From NCBI GenBank assembly GCA_900318795.1, contig ONLU01000018.1:1-45658 (forward strand): a DNA stretch of 45,658 nt, in the 5' to 3' direction. A program made the translations under genes and the position numbers. The stretch comes from an uncultured Prevotellaceae bacterium. GTDB taxonomy: Bacteria > Bacteroidota > Bacteroidia > Bacteroidales > Bacteroidaceae. Positions within the stretch are counted from its first letter, which is position 1; each line of letters begins with the position of its first letter. Positions 25,313 to 33,856 of the stretch are shown in pieces. The notes beneath the pieces were generated by a model. The model was not told the DNA's origin and ran no database searches. It was given only the letters and a program-made list of their open reading frames with translations.

Positions 25313-26230
25313 CTACCTGATCTGGTTGATATCGTACGGTGTCTCCTGATAGACGTAATAGTTAATCCAGTTGGAGTACAGCAGATTAGCATGAGCCCGC
25401 CACGTCACCATGGGAGCATTGTCAGGATTGTCATCCCGGAAGTAGTTGCGGGGCAGCTCCACATCGTCACGGACATCCTTGTCGCGGAAATACTCGTTGG
25501 CAAGCGTATTCGGAGCATACTCCAAATGGCCGGTAATGAAGAACTCCCTACCCCCGCGGGCCATCACCATCGAGACACCGCAATCGGGCGACTCAGCTAT
25601 CAGCGAAAGCTCAGGTACGGCGAAGATATCCTCCCTGTGCACCTCCGTATGACGGCTGTGAGGCATCTGGAACACATCGTCGAAACCGCGGAAGATGGGC
25701 AACTGAGGCTGTAGCGGATGCTGGGCAAAGACGCCGAACATCTTCTTGGGCAAGGGATACTTGGGCACTCCATAATAATAGTACAACCCAGCCTGCGCCG
25801 CCCAACATATATATAAGGTACTCGTGACGTGGGTGCGTGCCCAGTCGAAAATCTCAGTCATCTCAGCCCAATAGGTCACATCCTCAAACTCCAGCGTCTC
25901 GACAGGAGCACCCGTGATAATCATGCCGTCATACTTCTCGCGCTTCATCTCCTCGAAGTCGCGATAGAACATCATCATGTGCTCTATAGGCGTGTTCTTG
26001 GGCGTATGACTCTTCAGCTTCATGAAGTTGATTTCCAACTGCAACGGCGTATTGGACAACAGACGGATAAGGTCTGTCTCCGTCGTAATCTTCAACGGCA
26101 TCAGGTTGAGTATCGCAATGCGCAGGGGACGGATGTCCTGCATGTGAGCACGCGAATCGTCCATTACAAATATGTTCTCCTGCTTCAGAAGTTCTATGGC
26201 AGGAAGTTTATCTGGCAATCTTAAAGGCAT
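25313..26230 (-). CDS. metA: Homoserine O-acyltransferase, predicted acetyl-CoA specific
   Basis: This enzyme activates homoserine for methionine synthesis. The 305 residues contain the catalytic Cys142 (TLYICWAAQAGLYYYYG), His235 and Glu237 (FFITGHLEYAPN). At position 111, in ITGAPVETLEF, the residue is Glu. In characterised MetA proteins Glu111 goes with acetyl-CoA and Gly111 (as in E. coli) with succinyl-CoA, so this should be a homoserine O-acetyltransferase despite its MetA fold. It lies six bases after the PP2C gene and two before the U32 gene, within an otherwise signalling-type operon. I saw no T-box, SAM riboswitch or MetJ-like site in front of it; there is no room for one. Confidence 0.95.
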   Translation of the reverse strand: MPLRLPDKLPAIELLKQENIFVMDDSRAHMQDIRPLRIAILNLMPLKITTETDLIRLLSNTPLQLEINFMKLKSHTPKNTPIEHMMMFYRDFEEMKREKYDGMIITGAPVETLEFEDVTYWAEMTEIFDWARTHVTSTLYICWAAQAGLYYYYGVPKYPLPKKMFGVFAQHPLQPQLPIFRGFDDVFQMPHSRHTEVHREDIFAVPELSLIAESPDCGVSMVMARGGREFFITGHLEYAPNTLANEYFRDKDVRDDVELPRNYFRDDNPDNAPMVTWRAHANLLYSNWINYYVYQETPYDINQIR

Positions 26231-26236
26231 ATACTT

Positions 26237-26983
26237 CTACTTTACTTTAATTATACAAACCGAAACGTTGTCGTAGCCACCAGCTTCAATGGCCGCCTCA
26301 CACATCTGGTTGGCACTTGCACCCTGAGCAGCCAAACGGGCTATCTCCTCGTCGGAAATCATGTCGTTCAGACCGTCTGAGCACAAAATGTACTGGTCAC
26401 CGGACAGAACATCGTTTGTAAACTCAAACATATCCATATAGGAGTTCTTGCATCCGCCACCAATACAGTTGGTAATGATGTTCGAATGTTTCTTCACGCT
26501 GTTTTTGTTAATCAGCGAATGGTCCGTAGTCAACTGCGCCAGTTTGTTGTCACGATAACGATACAAGCGACTGTCACCGCAATTCATCCAGTAATACTTG
26601 TCATTATAGAAAATCACCCCCACTAGCGTGGTGCCCATCTCTGACATTTCGGGATTTACATGGCCCTTGGAGTCTATCATGTGATTGACGGATTGAAGCC
26701 ACTCCTCCATCATCTCATAAAAATCGCCCGTCGAAAGACGGGGCGGCAAGTCTCCCAAAAAGAAGTGGAGATTGGTCAGTACGTCCGAACTGGCTACTTC
26801 ACCGGCATTATGACCGCCCATGCCGTCAGCCAATGCTATTACAAAGCGGTCGCTGTTTCCTGTCATGAACTCTGTGGCATACACGTCGCTACGCACAAAC
26901 CTGTCAAAGGCAAGAACCATGTCTTCGTTATTACTTCTTACGTTTCCCACACGGCTAGCAGCCGATAATATGATTCTACTCAT
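26237..26983 (-). CDS. PP2C-family Ser/Thr phosphatase
   Basis: This soluble 248-residue metal-dependent phosphatase has all PP2C motifs in order: RVGNVRSNNEDMVLAF near the N-terminus, the metal motif ALADGMGGHNAGEVAS, GTTLVGVIF, NCGDSRLYRYRDNKLAQLT, DHSL, the motif YILCSDGLNDMISDEE and the terminal GGYDNVSVCIIKV. It has no extra domains or membrane segment. Bacterial PP2C enzymes of this type reverse Thr phosphorylation by Hanks-type kinases. The kinase is encoded three genes upstream, and the FHA gene is the immediate neighbour (25-base gap), so it is most likely the off-switch of that circuit. Confidence 0.93.
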   Translation of the reverse strand: MSRIILSAASRVGNVRSNNEDMVLAFDRFVRSDVYATEFMTGNSDRFVIALADGMGGHNAGEVASSDVLTNLHFFLGDLPPRLSTGDFYEMMEEWLQSVNHMIDSKGHVNPEMSEMGTTLVGVIFYNDKYYWMNCGDSRLYRYRDNKLAQLTTDHSLINKNSVKKHSNIITNCIGGGCKNSYMDMFEFTNDVLSGDQYILCSDGLNDMISDEEIARLAAQGASANQMCEAAIEAGGYDNVSVCIIKVK

Positions 26984-27008
26984 TTAAATAGTCTTTCCTA
27001 AATACATT

Positions 27009-27584
27009 CTAATTCACCATGACCTGCAGGTTCACATTAGCCAATGTTATAATGTCGCCACTCTTGATAGACATCGGAATGTCTGGTTGCAAGTCACGCT
27101 GATTAAGTTTAGTACCATTCGACGAATGCTTGTCGATGATACACCAGCCGGAATCTGGTTTGTATATCAGTTGGGCATGAACACCGGAAATATACATGCA
27201 GTTCCCAAGTTGCTGGGCATATGGCCCCTGCCGGCGACCGATGATGGCTCCATTCATACCCACCAGACGAATATCCAGACTGGGGTTATAGAGCGTCAGC
27301 GTAGGAACACCGTTGGGATTACGTACCGACTGGTCTACATGCCCTTGTTGTGACATCTGTAAAAAGGACATGCTGAAACTTGTACTGCCAAGAGCAGATT
27401 TTTTCTGCTCTTGCTGCTTCTTTTTCATATCGTCGGCACTAATCATAAGTCCACCGCAATAGGTACAACGACGGCCCATGCCGACACGTCCGCAACTGCT
27501 GCAATAGACCAATTCCTGTCCACACTGGTCACAAAAGTGTGAATCGTCTTCTATCTCTTCTTTACAACTTGGACAAATTATCAT
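27009..27584 (-). CDS. Zinc-ribbon and FHA domain protein
   Basis: The 191-residue protein has two cysteine knuckle pairs at the N-terminus (CPSCKEEIEDDSHFCDQCG, then CSSCGRVGMGRRCTYCGG). A charged linker of about 40 residues includes DQSVRNPNG. The C-terminal FHA domain (about 95-190) has the phosphothreonine-binding elements: the GxxIGRR strand (NGAIIGRRQG), the S-G-x-H motif as YISGVHAQL, and the HSSNGTKLN turn, so ligand binding should be intact. It overlaps the AAA+ gene by four bases and precedes the phosphatase. I infer that it reads the kinase's phosphothreonine marks and, through its zinc ribbon, links them to the AAA+ protein. Confidence 0.92.
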   Translation of the reverse strand: MIICPSCKEEIEDDSHFCDQCGQELVYCSSCGRVGMGRRCTYCGGLMISADDMKKKQQEQKKSALGSTSFSMSFLQMSQQGHVDQSVRNPNGVPTLTLYNPSLDIRLVGMNGAIIGRRQGPYAQQLGNCMYISGVHAQLIYKPDSGWCIIDKHSSNGTKLNQRDLQPDIPMSIKSGDIITLANVNLQVMVN

Positions 27585-30500
27585 AACGTTTCTTTAATAT
27601 CTTCTGGCATAATCAATTGATAAGTTTCTTGAGTCACCTCAGACGGCGGAAGCTGGCTGACACGCATGGAGAGTTGCTGGATGGTGGCATCCAACATGTT
27701 GCGCATTTCACGGGCATTGCCGAACGAATTGCTCTTGTTGATGACCTTACGGCTGACAATATCCATCAACTTGAACTCAGCCTCTGGCGACAGCTTGTAG
27801 TTGTCCTTGCCGGCCATCTGCTTGAAGATGGCCACCAACTCATCCTCATTGTAGTCGTCAATGTGCATCTTATGGGTAAACCTGCTGGCCAGTCCCGGAT
27901 TAACTGCCAGGAAGGTTTCCATCTCATCCTTATAGCCCGCAGCTATTACCACAAACTTACCACGGTCGTCCTCCATGCGCTTCATCAGCGTGTCAATGGC
28001 TTCCTTGCCATACTGGTCGTGCTCGGATGATAACGTATAAGCCTCGTCAATGAACAAGATGCCGCCCATAGCCTTGTCGCAGACATTATTCACGATCTTC
28101 GGAGTCTCACCCATATACTTTCCTACCAGCGTTGCACGGCTGACTTCCATAACGCGGCTGGTGGGGAGAATCTCCATCGCCTGCAACACCTCACCCATCT
28201 TGCGCGCAATAGAGGTCTTGCCTGTTCCCGGATTACCCGTCAGGACAAAGTTCATAGCCATCTGCTGAACCTTACCGGCACCCATGGCGGCACGCTGCTT
28301 CATAAACATGCTCTGTACAGCCAGGCGGCGAATCATATTCTTCACGGAACGCATACCGATGAAGTCATCCAGCTCGTTGAGTACCTCATCCAACGGACGA
28401 GCCTGTTCGCTCTGTGCCATCGGCAGGTCAGCCGTGGTGATACGATACATGTCTTCCTCCTTGAAGTCAGGATGATTGATGGCTTCAACCAGACGCTGGC
28501 TTTGCTTCTCAACGGCCTGGTCGAAAATACGGCGAGCCTCACGGGCATTGCCGAAGTTCTTGTCCCTACGCAGATATAATTGCTCGAATTGACGGTGAAT
28601 GGCACCTTTCGTTTCCTCATCAACGGTGAAGTTCTTACCCTTAGCCAGGTTGATGAAGATTTCGGTCAGTTCGTCAGGAGTATAGTCATCGAAATGTATC
28701 GTCTGTGTAAAGCGGCTCTTCAGACCCGGGTTTGTGTCAATGAAGTCGTGCATCTGGTCAGTATAGCCAGCCACAATACAGATGAACTTTCCACGGTCAT
28801 CCTCCAATCGTTTCAACAGCGTGTCAATAGCCTCTGCACCAAAACTATCACCGTCATTAGACTTCAGCGTATAGGCCTCGTCAATAAACAGGACACCACC
28901 CATCGCAGAGTCTATCAACTGATTCGTCTTGATGGCAGTCTGCCCCGAGAAGCCTGCAACGAGTTTGCTGCGGTCAGCCTCAACAAGCTGCCCTCGCGAA
29001 AGTATTCCCAAGGTGCGGAAGACATCGGCCATGATACGGGCCACCGTCGTCTTACCAGTTCCCGGATTACCTGTAAAGATATAGTGCTTGCCTTGGAATG
29101 TATTGGTTTCGCCCCGGCGTATCTGCAGGTTGAGGAATGCTGCCAAATTGGAGATTTCCTTCTTTACTCCGGCAAGTCCCACCATTCCGTTGAGTTTGGA
29201 AAGACAGTCGGTATAGTTCACCGACTTAGGAGCTTCATAAGGTATGTCGGCAACGTCTATTGACATCATCTGTTCGTTCGTCAACGAAGCCATATCACCC
29301 TTCTGTAGACGTTCAGCCTGCTTGGAACATATCTTGTCAAACAGCTGACGCATGGTTCGTCCATTGGCAAAATCCTTGTCACGCGAGTTGTAAATCTCAG
29401 TAATCATCTTGAGCGCCAACTGCTCAGCCTCCGGGGTAAACACATACTTCTTCTCCTTCGCAAATACCTGCATGATAGCAAACAACTGGTCGGGAGTATA
29501 GTCATCGATGTTCAGGAAGTAGCTGAAACGACTTCTTACACCGGGGTTGATGCGGAAGAGGTTATCCATCTCCTGACGATAACCCGCGGCTATCACCACA
29601 AATTTCCCACGGTCGTCCTCCATGCGCTTCATTAATTGTTCCAGTGCCTGTGCACCTTGCTGGTCTCGCTCACCACCCTGACTCACGGGAGCAAGCGTGT
29701 AAGCCTCGTCCACAAACAGAATGCCACCCATCGCTTTATCGCACAAGCGGTCTACCACCTTGGGGGTTTCTCCCTGATAGGGGCTGACCATCTTCGAACG
29801 GTCCACCTCTACGACGTGACCACTGTCCAGATAGCCTATGGCTTCCAGGATTTCCCCCAGTTTCCGCGCAATGGTTGTCTTTCCTGTACCAGGATTACCT
29901 GTCAGCACAATATGGATTCCTGACTTCTCTTGCTCTCCCAAGCCGCGCTGGGCACGCTGGACACTATTATAGACTGTAAAGGCTATCTCACGGACAGCTT
30001 TCTTCACCTCGTCCATACCGATATAACGGTCAAGGTCACCGAGGATGTCGTCCAGAGAGCGTTCTTCTGGTACATAACCGCGAATATCCTGTTCTTCCAC
30101 CATCACTGCCTCCGCACCGCGACTGATGAACGAGGTAAAGATATCCTCAGCCGTTTTAACGGCTACATGCGCATAGCCGAAAGTTTCGTCTTTCGTTTTT
30201 AACTGATACTGAAATAATCGCAGCAGTTTATGATCTGCTTCAGGTGTATAGGCCGAGATTCCATATTTCGTTCGAAGTTCCTGTTTGCAAATACCACAAA
30301 GTTCCTGATACCCCGGAGTCGGCAGGCGGAAGGTGTATTTGAAACGATTCTGTGCAGCAGGATTGGCTGACAGGAAATCGTCCAAGCCTTTAGGAAGACC
30401 CGCTATCATCACAATGGGATTCTCGTCCCATTTGTCCATCTCGACAAAAAGCTTATCCAGCGGGTTGACCTGGTTAGAGTAGCGGTCGGGCAACAGTTTT

Positions 30501-30898
30501 TGTACATTGTCAAAGAAGAGTATGCCTCCTCTGGCTTTCTTTACATTATCATCCCATTTGTCAACAAACCGCTGGTAGTCAACAGCATCCACCATCGTCA
30601 GTTTGGGCTTGTCTATGATTTTGTGCTGATAGAAATAGTCGCGTATCACTTCTGCCAATGCTGTCTTGCCCGTACCTGTTTCACCAATGATAATGGCATT
30701 TACACTCAGCCGGACATTCATCACATCCTTCCTCGAATGCAGATACGTATAGGTGTCCACAACTGTTTTCAGCTGCTTCTTCACATCGTCAAGCCCTATC
30801 ATACGGTCCAGCACGTTCTGCGAAACGAGCGGCTGTCCGCACCACTTACAAAACTTGGCTATTGAGCGGTTTTCTTTATGGCAATGCTCACATATCAT
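27581..30898 (-). CDS. Zinc-ribbon protein with four AAA+ (CbxX/SpoVK-like) modules
   Basis: This 1105-residue cytoplasmic protein begins with one zinc ribbon (CEHCHKENRSIAKFCKWCG) followed by four AAA+ modules, each introduced by an IGLDDVKK / IGMDEVKK / VGLAGVKK / IGMRSVKN helix. Walker A motifs are at about 71-79 (GETGTGKT), 333-341, 609-617 and 887-895 (GNPGTGKT in the last three). Modules 2-4 have FVDEAYTL or FIDEAYTL Walker B boxes and R-S-R-F or S-R-F arginine fingers. Module 1 has ILFFDN, so the catalytic Glu is replaced by Asn and it is probably a structural ATPase. The family includes CbbX, SpoVK and EccA, which remodel protein complexes. The gene lies two bases after the kinase and overlaps the FHA gene. 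Confidence 0.93.
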   Translation of the reverse strand: MICEHCHKENRSIAKFCKWCGQPLVSQNVLDRMIGLDDVKKQLKTVVDTYTYLHSRKDVMNVRLSVNAIIIGETGTGKTALAEVIRDYFYQHKIIDKPKLTMVDAVDYQRFVDKWDDNVKKARGGILFFDNVQKLLPDRYSNQVNPLDKLFVEMDKWDENPIVMIAGLPKGLDDFLSANPAAQNRFKYTFRLPTPGYQELCGICKQELRTKYGISAYTPEADHKLLRLFQYQLKTKDETFGYAHVAVKTAEDIFTSFISRGAEAVMVEEQDIRGYVPEERSLDDILGDLDRYIGMDEVKKAVREIAFTVYNSVQRAQRGLGEQEKSGIHIVLTGNPGTGKTTIARKLGEILEAIGYLDSGHVVEVDRSKMVSPYQGETPKVVDRLCDKAMGGILFVDEAYTLAPVSQGGERDQQGAQALEQLMKRMEDDRGKFVVIAAGYRQEMDNLFRINPGVRSRFSYFLNIDDYTPDQLFAIMQVFAKEKKYVFTPEAEQLALKMITEIYNSRDKDFANGRTMRQLFDKICSKQAERLQKGDMASLTNEQMMSIDVADIPYEAPKSVNYTDCLSKLNGMVGLAGVKKEISNLAAFLNLQIRRGETNTFQGKHYIFTGNPGTGKTTVARIMADVFRTLGILSRGQLVEADRSKLVAGFSGQTAIKTNQLIDSAMGGVLFIDEAYTLKSNDGDSFGAEAIDTLLKRLEDDRGKFICIVAGYTDQMHDFIDTNPGLKSRFTQTIHFDDYTPDELTEIFINLAKGKNFTVDEETKGAIHRQFEQLYLRRDKNFGNAREARRIFDQAVEKQSQRLVEAINHPDFKEEDMYRITTADLPMAQSEQARPLDEVLNELDDFIGMRSVKNMIRRLAVQSMFMKQRAAMGAGKVQQMAMNFVLTGNPGTGKTSIARKMGEVLQAMEILPTSRVMEVSRATLVGKYMGETPKIVNNVCDKAMGGILFIDEAYTLSSEHDQYGKEAIDTLMKRMEDDRGKFVVIAAGYKDEMETFLAVNPGLASRFTHKMHIDDYNEDELVAIFKQMAGKDNYKLSPEAEFKLMDIVSRKVINKSNSFGNAREMRNMLDATIQQLSMRVSQLPPSEVTQETYQLIMPEDIKETL

Positions 30899-30900
30899 AA

Positions 30901-33852
30901 TTATTCTACGTCCTCTTGTATTTGTTCGACAACTTGTGTTGGACTTACACGTACATTCTCAGTATTGGGATTCGGGTAGTTCAGCAGTTTCGGACTGAAG
31001 ACTATCATCTCCAGCAGAAGAATACCCACCATGACACTCCATAATATATAATGTAATACAGATTCTCCACTGATAGAACGCACTTGGTTGGTCACATCAT
31101 CAAGCATACCGAACTTCGAGCCCTTGAACTTGAACGACTTCTGTTTGAATGTATAGTACAATGGCTCTAGCAGAGTTGACTTGATGTCGTCCTCCATTAC
31201 CTCGCTGATCAACTGGTTGTCTCCCTTTGTGTCACTACGGAAGTCAGTCACATGACAGATGACCATATAGACCAGCGTAATCACAATGGCTGCAGGTATA
31301 AACAGACTGGGACTGGCCTGGTCTATAGTTTTCAGTATGGTGATGGGAATCCATGAAGAAAGCATACCGAGCAATCCCCACAGGCAGGACATCACAAAAC
31401 CATACCCTCTGAAATATGCTCTCAACCCTACGATTACGGCCGTAACTCCTCCCACGGGGATTCCAATGGCCATCATCGAGTGATGGAACAAATAGTCACG
31501 TCCGGAGACTCCGCAGATGAGGAGCAAGATGATCCACAATGCACACAAGCCATAGAACGTATAACGCCAACGAGACTCCTTGGCCTTGGCGCGATGATAT
31601 CCCATACGGACCTCCTTGTATTTTTGGGCAGTCTCTTCCTTGGCCGTTCCGAAGCGTTTGAAATACTTCTGATTCGAATCAATCTGTCCCAAGTTGATAA
31701 TCCACTCCTCCAGTTTTCGCTCATAGCTATAGGGTTCGCTGAAGTCGCGAGAAGGATCCTCATGATAGAACACAGCCATCCACTGGCTCAGAGATCCCTG
31801 CTTCATAGCAGAAAGCAACAGGGGGCGATAGATGTGTGTATCAATATTAGATCCCGACTTCAGTTCACTTCCATCCTCCAACAGGTAGGACGGTGTAACT
31901 CCCAAGATGCGACAGAAACGATAAGCTGCCGTACGGAGGTCATAGGCGCCCAGCCGTTCCTTGTTCTCCTCACTCTTCATGTCAAAGCAAGCACGAGCCT
32001 GGCTAATCTGCTCAAACCAGCCGTGCAACTGTGCAAAGTAGAAAAAGCGGCCATTGGGGTCCATATAGTCTTCCAGCAGCGTTGCAACTTCCTTGTCCGG
32101 CAGATTCTGCCACTTCTTCAAGTCCTCGCGCAACACCTCTCCCACCTTGTAGGGAGTATTGGCGTCACGCAGATCAAAAGCCGCATCGCGGTCGATGTTA
32201 TAGAGCACTTTATAACCCAGCGAGCGGGTTGGTTTCTTGCCATTCGTCATGATGCGAAGTGCTTCGCAAGCCATGTGGTCCTCATGGCTGTACATCCACG
32301 ACAGCAAGCGTCCGTCGCTGAGACTGATCCACTCATCGTCCGTGCAGTCTTCATAGCCGAACGAATGTACTATTTCCGACAGGTTTGAAGACGGACATTT
32401 TCCCAGGAAAGGAATCTCCGGGTCTACTTCAAAGGCAAGTCGCAGAATAGCTATACGCTTGTCCATCTTGCTCTCAGGAGAGAAGTAGGACCGCAGCCGG
32501 TTGACATCTGCCTTCGAATGCGACTCCATATACAGGAACAAAGCGTCATTCGGATTGGAAAGGAGCAAAGAATACTCCTCCTGATAACTCAGCACAGAGA
32601 TGGCAACACTATGAATGTCGTCACACAGATTTCCGCGGACATCCTTATACGGATAAGTGGGTTCCATCACATATACAGAAGCCATTAAGCCTGCCTTCTG
32701 GTCGGCGGGATAGCGGTTTACCACAATATCCTTCACAACCGAGCTCAGCTTTACGTTGCCGCACTGCTCCAGCCAGCCGGCTATACGTCCGTTGTAGAGA
32801 TAGTTGATAGCCAGCCGTTCGTTGTCCACAAGCAGTGGTATCAATTCGTGTATATTGTCTGCTACCAGGTTGCGCTCTGGGTCAACTATAAAGCTGCGAT
32901 ACTTCAGGATGGGCGACGACAAGTCAATCTTTACGTTCTCGCCCAGGAACCAGCGCTCCACTTGTTCATATCCCCAGCGTGTCTGCGGATTGACTGAAGT
33001 CAGGCCCTGGACTATCATCTTGACACGGTCAGGCAACTCGTTGATGCGCGGCAGACGTCCTTCGTTCTTCTTGCGCATCATCACACGCTCGTTCAAGTTC
33101 AAAGGATTCTCGCCCAGCCAAAGGGTCATCAAGGTGATACCCAATGAGTAGAAGTCCACGGCAGGTGTAATCTCTACCTCTCCGTCAATCACATCATTGT
33201 ACATTTCAGGCGCTGCATACACCGGAGTTCGTGCCTGAGTGGTGCGATGCACTTTTTCATCGCTTTCGAGGACACTGGAAATACCAAAGTCGCCCAGCAC
33301 GAGTTCTTTGTGATCCGTATTACGGAAGAAGAAATTGCTTGGTTTGATGTCTTTGTGGATGACATTGTTGTTATGGCAGTATGCCAGTGCTGCGGCAGCC
33401 TGCAGGGCTATACGGCGGAACTGATTGAAATCACCGTCCAAGTCATAGTGGTTCAGTGTGCCGCCACGCAGATATTCCATCAGCTCATAGTCACGGTTTT
33501 TTCCATCGACATAGGTTTTTCCATAATCGTCAATCTTGACTATCATCTCCATGCCGATATTCTGAATGATGCGCATCAAGGTTTTCTTGATGGTGAAGTT
33601 GGGGTAGTATATTTTCAATACTCGCTCACCCTCTTCACCTTTGACCAAAAAAACTTGGGCTTCACCAGAATTATCACTCAAGCATTTGATGCTTTGGTAT
33701 ATCCTGCCTTTCAGCATGAATTCCACATCGCCCCCTGATACATTCTTCGAAGAATCGCTTGGCCGTATGGTTGCATCGCCAGCAGGCTGACCAGCTGACA
33801 CGCGCATGGTTGCCGACATGTCCTGTTGAGGTGTTCTAACGGTTTGGTCCAT
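30901..33852 (-). CDS. Membrane-anchored Hanks-type Ser/Thr protein kinase
   Basis: The protein has 983 residues. The N-terminal tail (1-45) holds three similar T-x-R sites (QTVRTP, ATMRVS, ATIRPS). The kinase domain spans about 50-320: Lys80 (RVLKIYYP), the catalytic loop HKDIKPSN with Asp168, Lys170 and Asn173, DFG at 188-190, and the APE loop YAAPEMYN. The glycine loop is atypical (NSGEAQVF). A region of about 480 residues without a recognised domain follows, then four or five membrane helices near 790-890 and one near 945 (LWSVMVGILLLEMIVF), so most of the protein is cytoplasmic. It is probably the input of the local phosphorylation circuit. It begins four bases after the zinc-ribbon gene. 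Confidence 0.92.
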   Translation of the reverse strand: MDQTVRTPQQDMSATMRVSAGQPAGDATIRPSDSSKNVSGGDVEFMLKGRIYQSIKCLSDNSGEAQVFLVKGEEGERVLKIYYPNFTIKKTLMRIIQNIGMEMIVKIDDYGKTYVDGKNRDYELMEYLRGGTLNHYDLDGDFNQFRRIALQAAAALAYCHNNNVIHKDIKPSNFFFRNTDHKELVLGDFGISSVLESDEKVHRTTQARTPVYAAPEMYNDVIDGEVEITPAVDFYSLGITLMTLWLGENPLNLNERVMMRKKNEGRLPRINELPDRVKMIVQGLTSVNPQTRWGYEQVERWFLGENVKIDLSSPILKYRSFIVDPERNLVADNIHELIPLLVDNERLAINYLYNGRIAGWLEQCGNVKLSSVVKDIVVNRYPADQKAGLMASVYVMEPTYPYKDVRGNLCDDIHSVAISVLSYQEEYSLLLSNPNDALFLYMESHSKADVNRLRSYFSPESKMDKRIAILRLAFEVDPEIPFLGKCPSSNLSEIVHSFGYEDCTDDEWISLSDGRLLSWMYSHEDHMACEALRIMTNGKKPTRSLGYKVLYNIDRDAAFDLRDANTPYKVGEVLREDLKKWQNLPDKEVATLLEDYMDPNGRFFYFAQLHGWFEQISQARACFDMKSEENKERLGAYDLRTAAYRFCRILGVTPSYLLEDGSELKSGSNIDTHIYRPLLLSAMKQGSLSQWMAVFYHEDPSRDFSEPYSYERKLEEWIINLGQIDSNQKYFKRFGTAKEETAQKYKEVRMGYHRAKAKESRWRYTFYGLCALWIILLLICGVSGRDYLFHHSMMAIGIPVGGVTAVIVGLRAYFRGYGFVMSCLWGLLGMLSSWIPITILKTIDQASPSLFIPAAIVITLVYMVICHVTDFRSDTKGDNQLISEVMEDDIKSTLLEPLYYTFKQKSFKFKGSKFGMLDDVTNQVRSISGESVLHYILWSVMVGILLLEMIVFSPKLLNYPNPNTENVRVSPTQVVEQIQEDVE

Positions 33853-33856
33853 GATT

